NCBI GenBank assembly: GCA_965208975.1
Contig: CBDBQH010000003.1
Coordinates: forward strand, 868,001-932,000
Direction: 5' to 3'
DNA from: G963663315 sp965208975
GTDB lineage: Bacteria; Pseudomonadota; Gammaproteobacteria; Arenicellales; Poriferihabitantaceae
DNA length: 64,000 nt
Part shown: piece after piece, positions 17,623 through 25,996 of the stretch
Position numbering within the stretch: position 1 is the first letter of the stretch
Layout of the letters: each line of letters starts with the position of its first letter
Notes under the pieces: generated by a model
What the model saw: only the letters and a program-made list of their open reading frames with translations
Database searches by the model: none
Told to the model about the DNA's origin: nothing
Translations under genes and position numbers: made by a program

Positions 17623-19005
17623 ATGTCTGAAGTATGTAAATATAAACTTTTATCTCCGGTAGCGGCTGGGGAAAACCAGGATTTGGTTTCTGCTAAAAAT
17701 GTCGATGAAGGCATGCGTCGAATGCAGGCGCTACTCGCGGAATGGCTGCGCATGGAAAACGTTGTCGTTTTGACAGCGGCCGGTTGTTCTATTGGGTCTG
17801 GTGGACGATTGATGGCAGGTCCTCTGGAAAACAATCTTGAATGTCTCGTGCTTGATGCAGTTGAACAATGCAATCTTTCAAATGACGCTAAAGCCATCAT
17901 TGAGTGGAAGAAAACTAATGGTTTTGGAGATGGAAATTTTGAAGACTGGTTAAGTTATCTCTTCAATGCATCAGGCTTGGTTTCTACTGATAAATCACCA
18001 ATAGATTCCGTATCGTGGAAAAGAAATCCTTCTGATAGAACTAATCTGACATTGAGTCAAACCGATGAGCAAGATTTAAAATTTCTCATTGAGAAAGCGA
18101 TTTATGCCGAGTGTGCCCTAGAACTGGATCGCGCTGAGCTTACAAATACAACAACCAATTCATCAGGGCACATTGCATTTTTAGCAAAGCTGATAGCGCG
18201 TGACACTAATCTTGGTCGAACACATCTTTTCACTCTGAATTATGACACATTGTTTGAGCAGGCATTGGAAGAACTTGGGGTTCAATATTTTGATGGCTTT
18301 TCTGGGAAGGCATCCTCACGTTTTGATCCTTCTGTCTATGGGTTGGATGTCTACTATCCCGGTGATGTAGCAGAAGGAAGAGTGCGGCGTTTTGATAAAT
18401 TCCTTCAGTTTTACAAGCTTCATGGGTCTATCCATTGGTTTGCTGACAATGGAACCTATCGGGCACAGCACAGAAATCTGTCGATGTTCAAAGAGTATCG
18501 AGGCAGTAACCCTGCTGAAAAAGCTACTAAGTTGCAATCCAGTCAGTATGATGAGATTGGTTCCTTTGGCATTATGCCAACGTCACAGAAATTCAGACAA
18601 ACGTTGGATATGCCGTACGCACATCTGTTCAGGTTATTCCATGGCCGCCTCAACCAACCCCAAACTTTTCTTATAGTTCTTGGATATGGGTTTGGTGACG
18701 ATCATGTAAACAGAATAATAGAAACCGCATTAATGAACCCCTCATTAGTCATGCTTGTTGTTGAACCGAATCCAGACAGTGCTATTGTAGAACGTGTTAG
18801 TCGTTATCAAAATCTCGGACAGAGAGCGTTTGTGCTTACAGAGCGACTTGACGATGGAAATTCTTGTTCATATCAAAATGCTACCTTCTCTGATTTTGCC
18901 CAGAACGTCATGCCTGATGTGAAATGGCTAGAGGATTTCAGGCGTCTAAGAAGATTTGAGGACCAGATTAAAAAATCAGAAGATAAAGTAGATGGTAGTG
19001 TTTAA
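17623..19005 (+). CDS. SIR2-like NAD-binding defence protein
   Basis: 460 aa. SIR2-fold signatures: VVVLTAAGCSIGSGG near 47-61 (the nucleotide-binding loop, divergent GAGxS), TLNYDTLFEQAL near 204-215, YKLHGSIHWF near 264-273 with the catalytic-type His, and VLGYGFGDDHVNR near 352-364. In bacterial defence such proteins are mostly NADases that deplete NAD+ on infection. The stop overlaps the HerA start by one base (TAATG), implying translational coupling and a stoichiometric complex. It is 62 bp after the nuclease gene. Lower G+C than the flanks is apparent by eye. Confidence 0.88.
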   Translation: MSEVCKYKLLSPVAAGENQDLVSAKNVDEGMRRMQALLAEWLRMENVVVLTAAGCSIGSGGRLMAGPLENNLECLVLDAVEQCNLSNDAKAIIEWKKTNGFGDGNFEDWLSYLFNASGLVSTDKSPIDSVSWKRNPSDRTNLTLSQTDEQDLKFLIEKAIYAECALELDRAELTNTTTNSSGHIAFLAKLIARDTNLGRTHLFTLNYDTLFEQALEELGVQYFDGFSGKASSRFDPSVYGLDVYYPGDVAEGRVRRFDKFLQFYKLHGSIHWFADNGTYRAQHRNLSMFKEYRGSNPAEKATKLQSSQYDEIGSFGIMPTSQKFRQTLDMPYAHLFRLFHGRLNQPQTFLIVLGYGFGDDHVNRIIETALMNPSLVMLVVEPNPDSAIVERVSRYQNLGQRAFVLTERLDDGNSCSYQNATFSDFAQNVMPDVKWLEDFRRLRRFEDQIKKSEDKVDGSV

Positions 19006-21068
19006 TGGAGCAGCCCCGCGTTATCGGTCATGTTGTGTCGGTCAACGGCTTCAGACTCAAGGTTGAACTCTCACAGGAAGCCAAATCATCTTCAAGAGCT
19101 ACCCCCGACGGTGTTCAGCGGGCAGTTGCAATAAATTCTTTTCTTACTTTCGATCTTGGGGCAGGAATCCATGCAATAGGTACTCTGAGTGATCTTGAAG
19201 CCAGAGAATCTTATGATCTCACGACGGACGATGAGCTATCTCTTGAGCTTACAAAGCCTCGCAGAATAGCGTCTGTCCAATTGCTTGGTACAGTAAAGCA
19301 GGTTGGAAAGGACTGGATATTTGATACAGGGATCACAGTGCTACCGACACTAGACACCCCAGCCGAAGTTGCCAATCCAGATGTATTAACAGGAATTTTC
19401 GGACATCCACCGCTACACAACCGCCCCAGAAATTGGGATGGCAAGGATTACGATTTCCCACTTGAGATTGGTCATCATACTGGTGACGAAAATACCAAGG
19501 TTAAAGCTTCATTCAATGATCTTTTTTCCCGTCCGTTAGCTATTGTCGGTAATACAGGCTCAGGTAAATCCTATACGGTCGCAAGTCTTCTTCGTGGTGT
19601 CATTGAGCATGAAAAAATGACAACTGATAACGTAGAACCACACATATTTATTCTCGATATTAATGGAGAATATGCCAATGCTTTTCTAGTTGAAGATAAA
19701 GTTTATTATGAGCGCGGACCGAATAAGATATATCTGAATGGTGAAGAGTTCTGTTTGCCCGCCTGGCTCATGAATGGCGGAGAGATATGTGACTGGTTAC
19801 AAGCCTCGGAAGCAACCCAAGAGCCAACCTTAAAAGATTGGTGGGCGATAGCTAAAGCCAACCCTGCTCATATCGGTACGTACGATCCTTTACAGGTTGC
19901 GATTACAAAAATCGATGCTGCAGTTGCCTGGCTTGATGATCCTCGCCAGCCAGCAGATAGCAGTATAAATGTATATATCAAGCACGCAGCGGAATATGCC
20001 ACCGATAAAGATTGGGGAACAGTGCGAAAATCGATTGATTGGATTCCTAATAGCACGGATACGTGGAGAAAGATTTCAAATGACAGAGCAGTCAGGGACC
20101 AATTGCTGAATATAAGGACGGAGCTGCTGGAAGCTATATCTAGACGGCAAAATGAAGGCATCAACTTTGCCAAATCGGCAGATTCTCCCCGTTTTGTGGC
20201 ATTGCGTGAATTTCGCGACCCGAACTTGGTTGATCGGTCTACCGACAATGAGGGCAATAAACGGATTGACCAATATCTGCTGACTCTGAAGCTTAGATTA
20301 AAAACACGGCTTGATGATCGCAGATGGCAATCATTCTTTAATTTTGAGGAGCAGGGAATCCGATCTTTTGGAGACTGGATGACAAGGCTAGGCATCAGGG
20401 AAAGATCGGAATCGAGAGTTTCAGTGCTTGATCTTTCTATGCTTTCATCGGAAGTATTGCCCTTTGCCTGCGCTTTGCTGGGACGGCTGTTATTGGAATC
20501 CCGAGAAATGTTGCGCCCGGACGTGCGTAGTAAATACCCTTGGCTTTTGATTCTTGAAGAAGCACACAATTACGCTCGTCCTGCTCGCACTATTGAGAAT
20601 CGAAGTCAGATACTATCAAGGACAGCATTTGAGCGTGTTGCCAAAGAAGGTCGTAAGTTCGGCTTATCTTTGATTGTCGCAAGTCAGCGTCCTAGTGAAA
20701 TCAGTCCAACCATTATCAGTCAATGTGCCAACTTCTTTTCGCACCGCCTTCAAAATCCGGATGATATTGATTATTTTCGCCGCATTATCCCCAAGCAAGC
20801 TCAACGATTGCTGGATCAGGTAACTGTCTTGTCGGCCGGGGAAGCAATTGTATTCGGGAGTGCGCTTCACGTACCCTCCCGCGTACAAATCAAAATACCG
20901 TCACAAGAGCCATGGAGTGCTACAGCCGCCCCATTCGTGGATTGGTCGAAAGAGGAAACTTTCCCTTTGGATGATGTGATTCAAAGTTGGGGGCTAGCGC
21001 CAGAGAATAAAGAACAACATCGTGATCAACAGCCTGAAAAAGATGTTGATGATGATATCCCGTTTTAG
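19005..21068 (+). CDS. HerA-like hexameric DNA helicase/ATPase
   Basis: 687 aa. An N-terminal HAS-barrel-like beta domain (about 1-125) precedes the FtsK/HerA ATPase: Walker A GNTGSGKSYTVAS near 182-194, Walker B LLILEEAHNYARP near 513-525, the LIVASQRPSEIS motif near 556-567 and the SQCANFFSHRLQNPDD segment near 572-587. HerA forms a hexameric ring that translocates DNA and in SIR2-HerA systems scaffolds and controls the SIR2 NADase. Its start overlaps the SIR2 stop. The C-terminal end is acidic. The gene ends at TAG 21066-21068, directly against a transposase remnant. Confidence 0.9.
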   Translation: MEQPRVIGHVVSVNGFRLKVELSQEAKSSSRATPDGVQRAVAINSFLTFDLGAGIHAIGTLSDLEARESYDLTTDDELSLELTKPRRIASVQLLGTVKQVGKDWIFDTGITVLPTLDTPAEVANPDVLTGIFGHPPLHNRPRNWDGKDYDFPLEIGHHTGDENTKVKASFNDLFSRPLAIVGNTGSGKSYTVASLLRGVIEHEKMTTDNVEPHIFILDINGEYANAFLVEDKVYYERGPNKIYLNGEEFCLPAWLMNGGEICDWLQASEATQEPTLKDWWAIAKANPAHIGTYDPLQVAITKIDAAVAWLDDPRQPADSSINVYIKHAAEYATDKDWGTVRKSIDWIPNSTDTWRKISNDRAVRDQLLNIRTELLEAISRRQNEGINFAKSADSPRFVALREFRDPNLVDRSTDNEGNKRIDQYLLTLKLRLKTRLDDRRWQSFFNFEEQGIRSFGDWMTRLGIRERSESRVSVLDLSMLSSEVLPFACALLGRLLLESREMLRPDVRSKYPWLLILEEAHNYARPARTIENRSQILSRTAFERVAKEGRKFGLSLIVASQRPSEISPTIISQCANFFSHRLQNPDDIDYFRRIIPKQAQRLLDQVTVLSAGEAIVFGSALHVPSRVQIKIPSQEPWSATAAPFVDWSKEETFPLDDVIQSWGLAPENKEQHRDQQPEKDVDDDIPF

Positions 21069-21273
21069 GCATATCGTTGAGGTCTTCATATTCCAAAGCC
21101 ATGCCATCAACACGCCGATTTAACAAACTCAACTGACGGTGTCGGATTTAGCGAGAGTCACGCGAGTAGGGCATCACCGCATCCACCGCCTTGAGCAACC
21201 CCAGGTGACAGTCGACTTGTCGATGTAATAATGCGCCGTAATCCGTGGTGATCTCACCACTGTCCGAAGACTG
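21069..21273 (-). pseudogene. Remnant of an IS1380-type transposase, N-terminal part
   Basis: Read on the minus strand, 21273 to 21069 gives TDYGALLHRQVDCHLGLLKA, then VMPYSRDSR, a stop, IRHRQLSLLNRRVDGMAL and EYEDLND. This follows the conserved N-terminal pattern of IS1380-group transposases (gGalLlrelD, RHsl.dLlrqRi.giAlGYEDlND). It has an in-frame TAA and no catalytic core, so it is dead. It is not from the intact IS at 28 kb, whose N-terminal region reads differently. It marks the right edge of the SIR2-HerA operon. Confidence 0.6.
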
Positions 21274-21329
21274 ATGGCAATTGCCCTAATCAATATTCCG
21301 CGCGACATATTCTGTCGGCAGGATAAACT

Positions 21330-23498
21330 ATGCTCGCTCTATCACATCCGGTAGAGATCATGAAAAAACATCACCCCCGCCCCTCGCTGAATCGCTCGGT
21401 GAATACCGAAACCCTGGACGATATGCCAGCCTGCCTGAAAGTATGGATATTCAGGATTCTTTGCGAACTGCATGGAGCCCGTAAATTTATCGACTCGCAT
21501 CACTTCGACTGTGACGACCTGGCGAGGGCCGTGGGCCTGGGCGAATGGGTCGATGGCCCGTTCAGTAAACAACGTGATTTCGATGGGCGCAAGGCGCACA
21601 ATCAATTATTCGCTATTTATCGGTCTGATATAGCGAGCCTGAATCCTGTCGTGACAGACCCTGTGCTGCAGGAAAATATAAGACGAATTGCAGTCGTCGC
21701 AAGGTTGAATGAGGTGGATTGCCGTATTCTGGAATTTGTCATCCTGCTGAAAAACGAAAAACTTCTCGAAGAAGCCACTGATCTTCTGGGCGACCTGTCT
21801 CTGGTGAAAATTGTCAAGACCGTATCGGTCATTCTGGATTTGCCGCCTGCCGCGGTGAAAGAGTCACTGAAAAAAGGTTCAGCGCTTTCAAGAACCGGCC
21901 TGCTCACTGTCAGCGCCGGACACGGCAGACATTGCATGAAACTGAATGATATGCTGGATTTCCTGTCCAGCGAAGTGGCTCAGGCGGCTGTCGCAGGAGT
22001 GCTGGAACCCATTGAATTGTTGAGAGGACGCCTGATTCCCGCCGCCCCGCCAGAGCTGTCACAAGCGGATTACAGCCATATCAATGAACCCGTTCACAGA
22101 CTCCTCTCTTACCTCAGGCATGTCCGCCAGACCGGCCGGCACGGGGTCAATGTTCTGCTGTATGGCCCGCCGGGAACGGGCAAAAGCCAGTTGGTCAGGG
22201 TGCTGGCAAAGACCCTGGATTGTGCATTGTACGAAGTGACCAGCGAAGATGAAGACGGGGACTCTGTCCAATCTACCCTCAGGTTACGCTCATACCACGC
22301 CGCACAGTCTTTCCTCACACAGCATGATCATGCGTTGCTGGTCTTTGAAGAAGCAGAGGATATTTTTCCTGAACGGCGTTTTGAATGGCTTTCTGGCGGC
22401 GGCTCTGGCAATCACGGCAGCAAGGCCTGGATCAATCGTGTACTGGAAGAAAACAAGGCGCCGGCCTTCTGGGTATTGAACAGTGTGGAAAGGGTGGATC
22501 CAGCCTACACACGGCGTTTCGACATGGTGATCGAAATGCCGATACCACCCAGAAGGCAGCGTGAGAAGATTATCAAAAAAGCGTGCCAGGATATGGTGTC
22601 CCAAGAGTGTATGGGGTATCTGGCGGATATTGAGGAATTAGCTCCGGCAGTTATTACCCGGACCATATCGGTGTTGCGATGTATCAGGGACGAACTTCCG
22701 CGGCAAACTGTCGAGGCCAGTCTGCGGGACATGATCAGGAGTACGTTGAAAGCGCAGGGGCATCGGGTCAGGCCGGGTATGGACGCCAACCGGCTTCCAA
22801 CGTATTATGATCCTTCGTTTATCAACACGGAAACCGACCTGAAAGCGCTGGCCAGAGGGCTTTCAGGGAATAAAAGCGGTCGGATATGCCTCTACGGTCC
22901 ACCGGGAACGGGCAAAACCGCTTTCGGCCGCTGGCTGGCCGGGGAACTGGATATACCGCTGGTCGTAAAGCGAGCTTCCGACCTGTTGTCTCCCTATATT
23001 GGAGTGGCTGAGAAAAACATGGCTGCCGCCTTCGAGAGCGCCGCGCGGGACGGAGCCGTACTGATGATTGATGAAGTCGATACCTTTGTGCAGGACAGGC
23101 GTAATGCAACCCGCTCCTGGGAGGTTTCAATGGTGAATGAGTTTTTGACCCAACTGGAGAATTACCCGGGTGTCTTTATTGCCTCAACCAACCTGATGGA
23201 CGGGCTGGACCCGGCCACCATGCGGCGTTTTGATGTAAAGTCGAAATTTGATTATCTTGACTCTGAACAGGCCTGGTTGTTATTTCGACGACAGGCCAGG
23301 ACATACGGGTTTTCGGCCAGGAGTAAAAAATTGAAAATACAGCTCGATAAACTCAACCGGCTCACCCCCGGAGACTTTGCGGTTGCGGCCAGGGTTCATC
23401 GGTTTACGCCGCTAAAGAATGGTCAGGACCTGGTCAATGCGCTGGTCACAGAATGTTCGCACAAGGAACAGGCCCACAGAGCGGTCGGCTTTGTCTAA
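21330..23498 (+). CDS. Double AAA+ ATPase (ATP-binding defence-associated protein)
   Basis: 722 aa with two AAA+ modules. Module 1: Walker A LLYGPPGTGKS near 276-286 and Walker B LLVFEEAED near 336-344. Module 2: Walker A CLYGPPGTGKT near 521-531, Walker B VLMIDEVD near 577-584 and an arginine-finger-like ATMRRFD near 630. The N-terminal 250 residues are helical and unassigned. It is Cdc48/FtsH-like in motor type. It is followed 19 bp later by a WYL regulator, a pairing often found in defence islands. The role in defence is inferred from context only. ATG 21330 has AGGATAA upstream; 21360 is an alternative. Confidence 0.8.
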   Translation: MLALSHPVEIMKKHHPRPSLNRSVNTETLDDMPACLKVWIFRILCELHGARKFIDSHHFDCDDLARAVGLGEWVDGPFSKQRDFDGRKAHNQLFAIYRSDIASLNPVVTDPVLQENIRRIAVVARLNEVDCRILEFVILLKNEKLLEEATDLLGDLSLVKIVKTVSVILDLPPAAVKESLKKGSALSRTGLLTVSAGHGRHCMKLNDMLDFLSSEVAQAAVAGVLEPIELLRGRLIPAAPPELSQADYSHINEPVHRLLSYLRHVRQTGRHGVNVLLYGPPGTGKSQLVRVLAKTLDCALYEVTSEDEDGDSVQSTLRLRSYHAAQSFLTQHDHALLVFEEAEDIFPERRFEWLSGGGSGNHGSKAWINRVLEENKAPAFWVLNSVERVDPAYTRRFDMVIEMPIPPRRQREKIIKKACQDMVSQECMGYLADIEELAPAVITRTISVLRCIRDELPRQTVEASLRDMIRSTLKAQGHRVRPGMDANRLPTYYDPSFINTETDLKALARGLSGNKSGRICLYGPPGTGKTAFGRWLAGELDIPLVVKRASDLLSPYIGVAEKNMAAAFESAARDGAVLMIDEVDTFVQDRRNATRSWEVSMVNEFLTQLENYPGVFIASTNLMDGLDPATMRRFDVKSKFDYLDSEQAWLLFRRQARTYGFSARSKKLKIQLDKLNRLTPGDFAVAARVHRFTPLKNGQDLVNALVTECSHKEQAHRAVGFV

Positions 23499-23517
23499 AG
23501 AATTGATAAGAGGACAG

Positions 23518-24549
23518 ATGGCGCCTAAGGCGAATCACCATGAAACCATGACCCGGCAGTGGGAGATACTGCAATTCCTGCCGCGGGGGAAGGGCGGCAA
23601 GACGGCCGCCGAGATCGTCAGGCGCCTTGAAGAACAAGGCATCACCATCAGCAAACGCACCGTTGAAAGAGACCTGGTCGCACTATCCGTCTCTTTCGGC
23701 ATTACCTGCGATGATGAGAGCGCCCCGTATCGGTGGCGATGGATGCCGGGAAGCGGCGCCGAATTTCCTGCGCTAACGATCGTGGAAGCGCTGTCAATAA
23801 AGATTGTGGAAAGCGTTCTCAGACCGCTCCTGCCGAAATCAATGATCGAAGCGCTCGAGCGCCGATTCCGCGAGGCAGGCGGAAAATTATCCGTGCTCCC
23901 CCGACAGAACCGGAATTCTGACTGGTCGAACAAGTTCAGGTATGTGCAGCCTGCCTTGTCGTTATCACCGCCAGGAATAGATGAGGATGTGCTGGCGCGC
24001 GTACAGGCATCCTTGCTGAAAGACCGGCAACTCGAAATCAGCTATCAGGCGCTTGGGCAAGAGGAACCACAATGGCTGACAATACACCCACTGGCGCTGG
24101 TGCAGCGAGGGCCAACCACTTATCTTGTCGCCACCGCCTATGAATACAGGGACATCCGCTTGTATGCTGTCCACCGTATCGCTGAGGCGCGAACGACAAC
24201 AAACGCGACAACGAGACTATACGGGTTCTCGGTTGATGACTACATCGCCGCCGGAGGGATGAATTTTGGCGCAGGCCAGACGATCCGGCTGAAAGCGAAT
24301 ATCGAAAGCGGATTGTGCCGGCTCCTCGAGGAAACGCCGGTATCAGACGATCAATCCATCACGGTTAAAGGCGGGAAAGCAGTTCTGACTGCCACCGTTG
24401 CCGATAGCTGGCAGTTGAAATGGTGGATATTGTCACAGGGCGCCGGCATTGAAATTGTAAAGCCGGTATCGCTGCGCGAGGCCATCGCAACAAGTCTCCG
24501 GCAGGCATTAAGCCAGTATGCTCCGGACGCTCCGGGCCGGAACAATTGA
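23518..24549 (+). CDS. WYL-domain transcriptional regulator (HTH-WYL)
   Basis: 343 aa from ATG 23518, preceded by AGAGGA and 19 bp after the AAA gene; the longer frame from 23419 overlaps that gene and is rejected. An N-terminal winged HTH at about 12-60 (TAAEIVRRLEEQGITISKRT) is followed by a WYL domain about 150-235 (LEISYQAL, WLTIHPLALVQRG, TYLVATAYEYRDIRLYAVHRI), where the WYL motif proper is degenerate. A C-terminal WCX-like domain follows. WYL proteins sense nucleic acids or nucleotides and regulate defence genes such as the AAA gene upstream. It is probably an autoregulator of this pair. Confidence 0.85.
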   Translation: MAPKANHHETMTRQWEILQFLPRGKGGKTAAEIVRRLEEQGITISKRTVERDLVALSVSFGITCDDESAPYRWRWMPGSGAEFPALTIVEALSIKIVESVLRPLLPKSMIEALERRFREAGGKLSVLPRQNRNSDWSNKFRYVQPALSLSPPGIDEDVLARVQASLLKDRQLEISYQALGQEEPQWLTIHPLALVQRGPTTYLVATAYEYRDIRLYAVHRIAEARTTTNATTRLYGFSVDDYIAAGGMNFGAGQTIRLKANIESGLCRLLEETPVSDDQSITVKGGKAVLTATVADSWQLKWWILSQGAGIEIVKPVSLREAIATSLRQALSQYAPDAPGRNN

Positions 24550-24568
24550 AATTCAGAGGAAATCAACC

Positions 24569-24628
24569 ATGAGTCAAAAGAGTCACGAGTTAACGAAAGC
24601 CTCTTTGTGCGTCCAATTCAACTGTTAA
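24569..24628 (+). pseudogene. 19-codon ORF with a good ribosome site, possible remnant of a third gene
   Basis: ATG 24569 follows AGAGGAAATC at normal spacing and encodes only MSQKSHELTKASLCVQFNC before TAA 24626. Its position, 19 bp after the WYL gene, and its clear Shine-Dalgarno suggest the start of a lost operon gene rather than chance. Nothing similar continues downstream in any frame. It could also be a genuine micro-ORF. Confidence 0.3.
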
Positions 24629-24656
24629 TCGCGGCTGATGCAAGCCGACCCGTCAA

Positions 24657-25049
24657 TCACCCGCGCATCCCTTTGGCGAAAGACATCGGAACATTCGGAC
24701 TGTCCGGATTAACGGCCAATGTCTGGCTACCCGGTATCACAACCAGGTCCATGTCCTCCATCGGTATCGCTCCAATCAAAGCCTGATCGCCCAGAACGAG
24801 AGCGCCGGCGAACCCGACACGGTTCATAAACGCCAATTTGACCGGACCAACATAAGAAACCTTCTCGCTCGAACCATCCGCAAGCGTGACTTCCCGCTGT
24901 TCTGCCTCATCAAGGTCCAGCTGGATCGACACATGCTCTGGAATACACAAATGCAGAGCGCCCGTATCGGCCAGCGCATCAATAGTGACCGAAGCCAGTT
25001 CAGGCCGCCGGGGGTTGCTTAATGTAATTTCAGAGTGAGTCAGACCCAT
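24657..25049 (-). CDS. Clan AA retropepsin-like aspartic protease family protein
   Basis: 130 aa from ATG 25049 (MGLTHSEITLSN); a longer frame from 25106 has no better ribosome site. The catalytic signature ADTGALHLCIP with Asp28-Thr-Gly is near residues 27-37, and VTLADGSSEKVSYVGPV with flap-like character is near 54-70, typical of single-domain bacterial clan AA proteases that act as dimers. The substrate is unknown. Such small proteases occur in variable regions near toxin-antitoxin genes, as here with vapBC just upstream. No clear operon link: the gap to vapC is 109 bp. Confidence 0.78.
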   Translation of the reverse strand: MGLTHSEITLSNPRRPELASVTIDALADTGALHLCIPEHVSIQLDLDEAEQREVTLADGSSEKVSYVGPVKLAFMNRVGFAGALVLGDQALIGAIPMEDMDLVVIPGSQTLAVNPDSPNVPMSFAKGMRG

Positions 25050-25158
25050 GATATAAAGTTGCGAATAATAATGCCGACCTGTTTTGGATAAATCGTACAA
25101 TAGCATATTCCGTTTCCCGACACACCGACAACTGAAGAGCTATGAAGAAATATTTACG

Positions 25159-25563
25159 CTATTGAGTCACCCAGTTGTCAACACGCAAGCCTGGCGCTCT
25201 GGAAAATTCTTTTGTGTTATTGGTTATGACAATCAATCCACTGGCTCTGGCGTGACCTGCAATCATGGCATCATACGGGCCAATCGGTTTTCCCTGCGCG
25301 GCAAGTTCTGCCCGAATCTCACCCGTATGAACAGCGGCGGCCTCATCGAAATACCGAACCTCCAGGCGGGATACCATGCTTTCAATGGCCGACATCAATG
25401 TCCTGGTCTGAGAGTGCCTTTCAGCGCCAAAGATCAATTCCATCAAAGTCACGGATGAAATACACATTTGCCCGTGATGTGCCGTAAATGCCTCTCGTAT
25501 TTCTATCGGTTTATTCCTGATCGTATAGCTTACGATATTGGTATCCAGCATATATTTGATCAT
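25159..25563 (-). CDS. vapC: VapC-like PIN-domain toxin
   Basis: 134 aa PIN ribonuclease. Acidic active-site residues appear in MLDTNIVSY (Asp7), the SSVTLMELIFG glutamate near 42, GPYDAMIAGHA (Asp near 98) and the VITNNTKEF segment near 114. VapC toxins cleave tRNA or rRNA when their antitoxin is lost. Its ATG overlaps the vapB stop by four bases (ATGA), the usual translationally coupled antitoxin-toxin order. It looks intact. Confidence 0.92.
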   Translation of the reverse strand: MIKYMLDTNIVSYTIRNKPIEIREAFTAHHGQMCISSVTLMELIFGAERHSQTRTLMSAIESMVSRLEVRYFDEAAAVHTGEIRAELAAQGKPIGPYDAMIAGHARASGLIVITNNTKEFSRAPGLRVDNWVTQ

Positions 25564-25793
25564 TCAAACAAGTCACGCTCCTGCTCTGCCGGCTGCTCGC
25601 GGTCTGCCATAAAGTCGGGGACAGCTTCAAGCTGTTCAAACCAATGATCCCAACTGTCTTTCGACGGCACGATCACCCGGGCCCTTCCTACAGCAATCAC
25701 GTCAACGGTTTTGATTCCTTCCGGAAAAGACAGCGACTTCGGGAGCCGGATGGCTTGATTGGTATTGTTCTTGAACACACTGGCCTTGTGCAT
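25560..25793 (-). CDS. vapB: VapB-like antitoxin (AbrB/SpoVT fold)
   Basis: 77 aa from ATG 25793. The start MHKASVFKNNTNQAIRLPKS is the typical swapped-hairpin DNA-binding half (FxNNxxQAIRLPK) of VapB/MazE-type antitoxins. The acidic tail PDFMADREQPAEQERDLFE would bind and block VapC. A longer frame upstream runs through repeats and is not used. Promoter and operator are visible directly upstream, consistent with conditional autorepression by the VapBC complex. Confidence 0.92.
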   Translation of the reverse strand: MHKASVFKNNTNQAIRLPKSLSFPEGIKTVDVIAVGRARVIVPSKDSWDHWFEQLEAVPDFMADREQPAEQERDLFE

Positions 25794-25829
25794 TTGATCT
25801 ACCTTGTATATGTTGTCAGAATATACTTT

Positions 25830-25858
25830 AATGTAATGTTCTACCTGGTAGATGTCAA
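25830..25858 (-). promoter_or_regulatory. vapBC promoter with palindromic operator
   Basis: On the minus strand TTGACA (25858-25853) is followed 17 bp later by TACATT (25835-25830), 37 bp before the vapB ATG. Between them lies the near-perfect palindrome CTACCTGGTAG (25841-25851), a likely VapBC operator; a related half-site GGTAG recurs close to the vapB start. Confidence 0.65.
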
Positions 25859-25905
25859 CTGCCTTTGCGTAGCACTGCCTTTGCGTAGCACTGCCTTTGC
25901 GTAGC
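25858..25905. repeat. Three tandem 16-bp repeats upstream of vapBC
   Basis: Three identical contiguous copies of ACTGCCTTTGCGTAGC, starting exactly at the -35 of the vapBC promoter. A partial copy (CCTTTGCGTA) lies near 25950. They could be regulator-binding iterons or slipped-strand expansion. There are no spacers, so this is not CRISPR. Confidence 0.85.
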
Positions 25906-25996
25906 GCTGGAGATGGCCAAATGATACCGGGCAACAGCGCGAGTGCATTTCCTTTGCGTATTTCGCTGGACATGAACGCTGATTCTGGTCGAATTT

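Noticed and set aside
25084..25458. 124-codon plus-strand ORF opposite vapC
   Set aside because: Antisense shadow of vapC without ribosome site; the PIN-domain gene explains the DNA.
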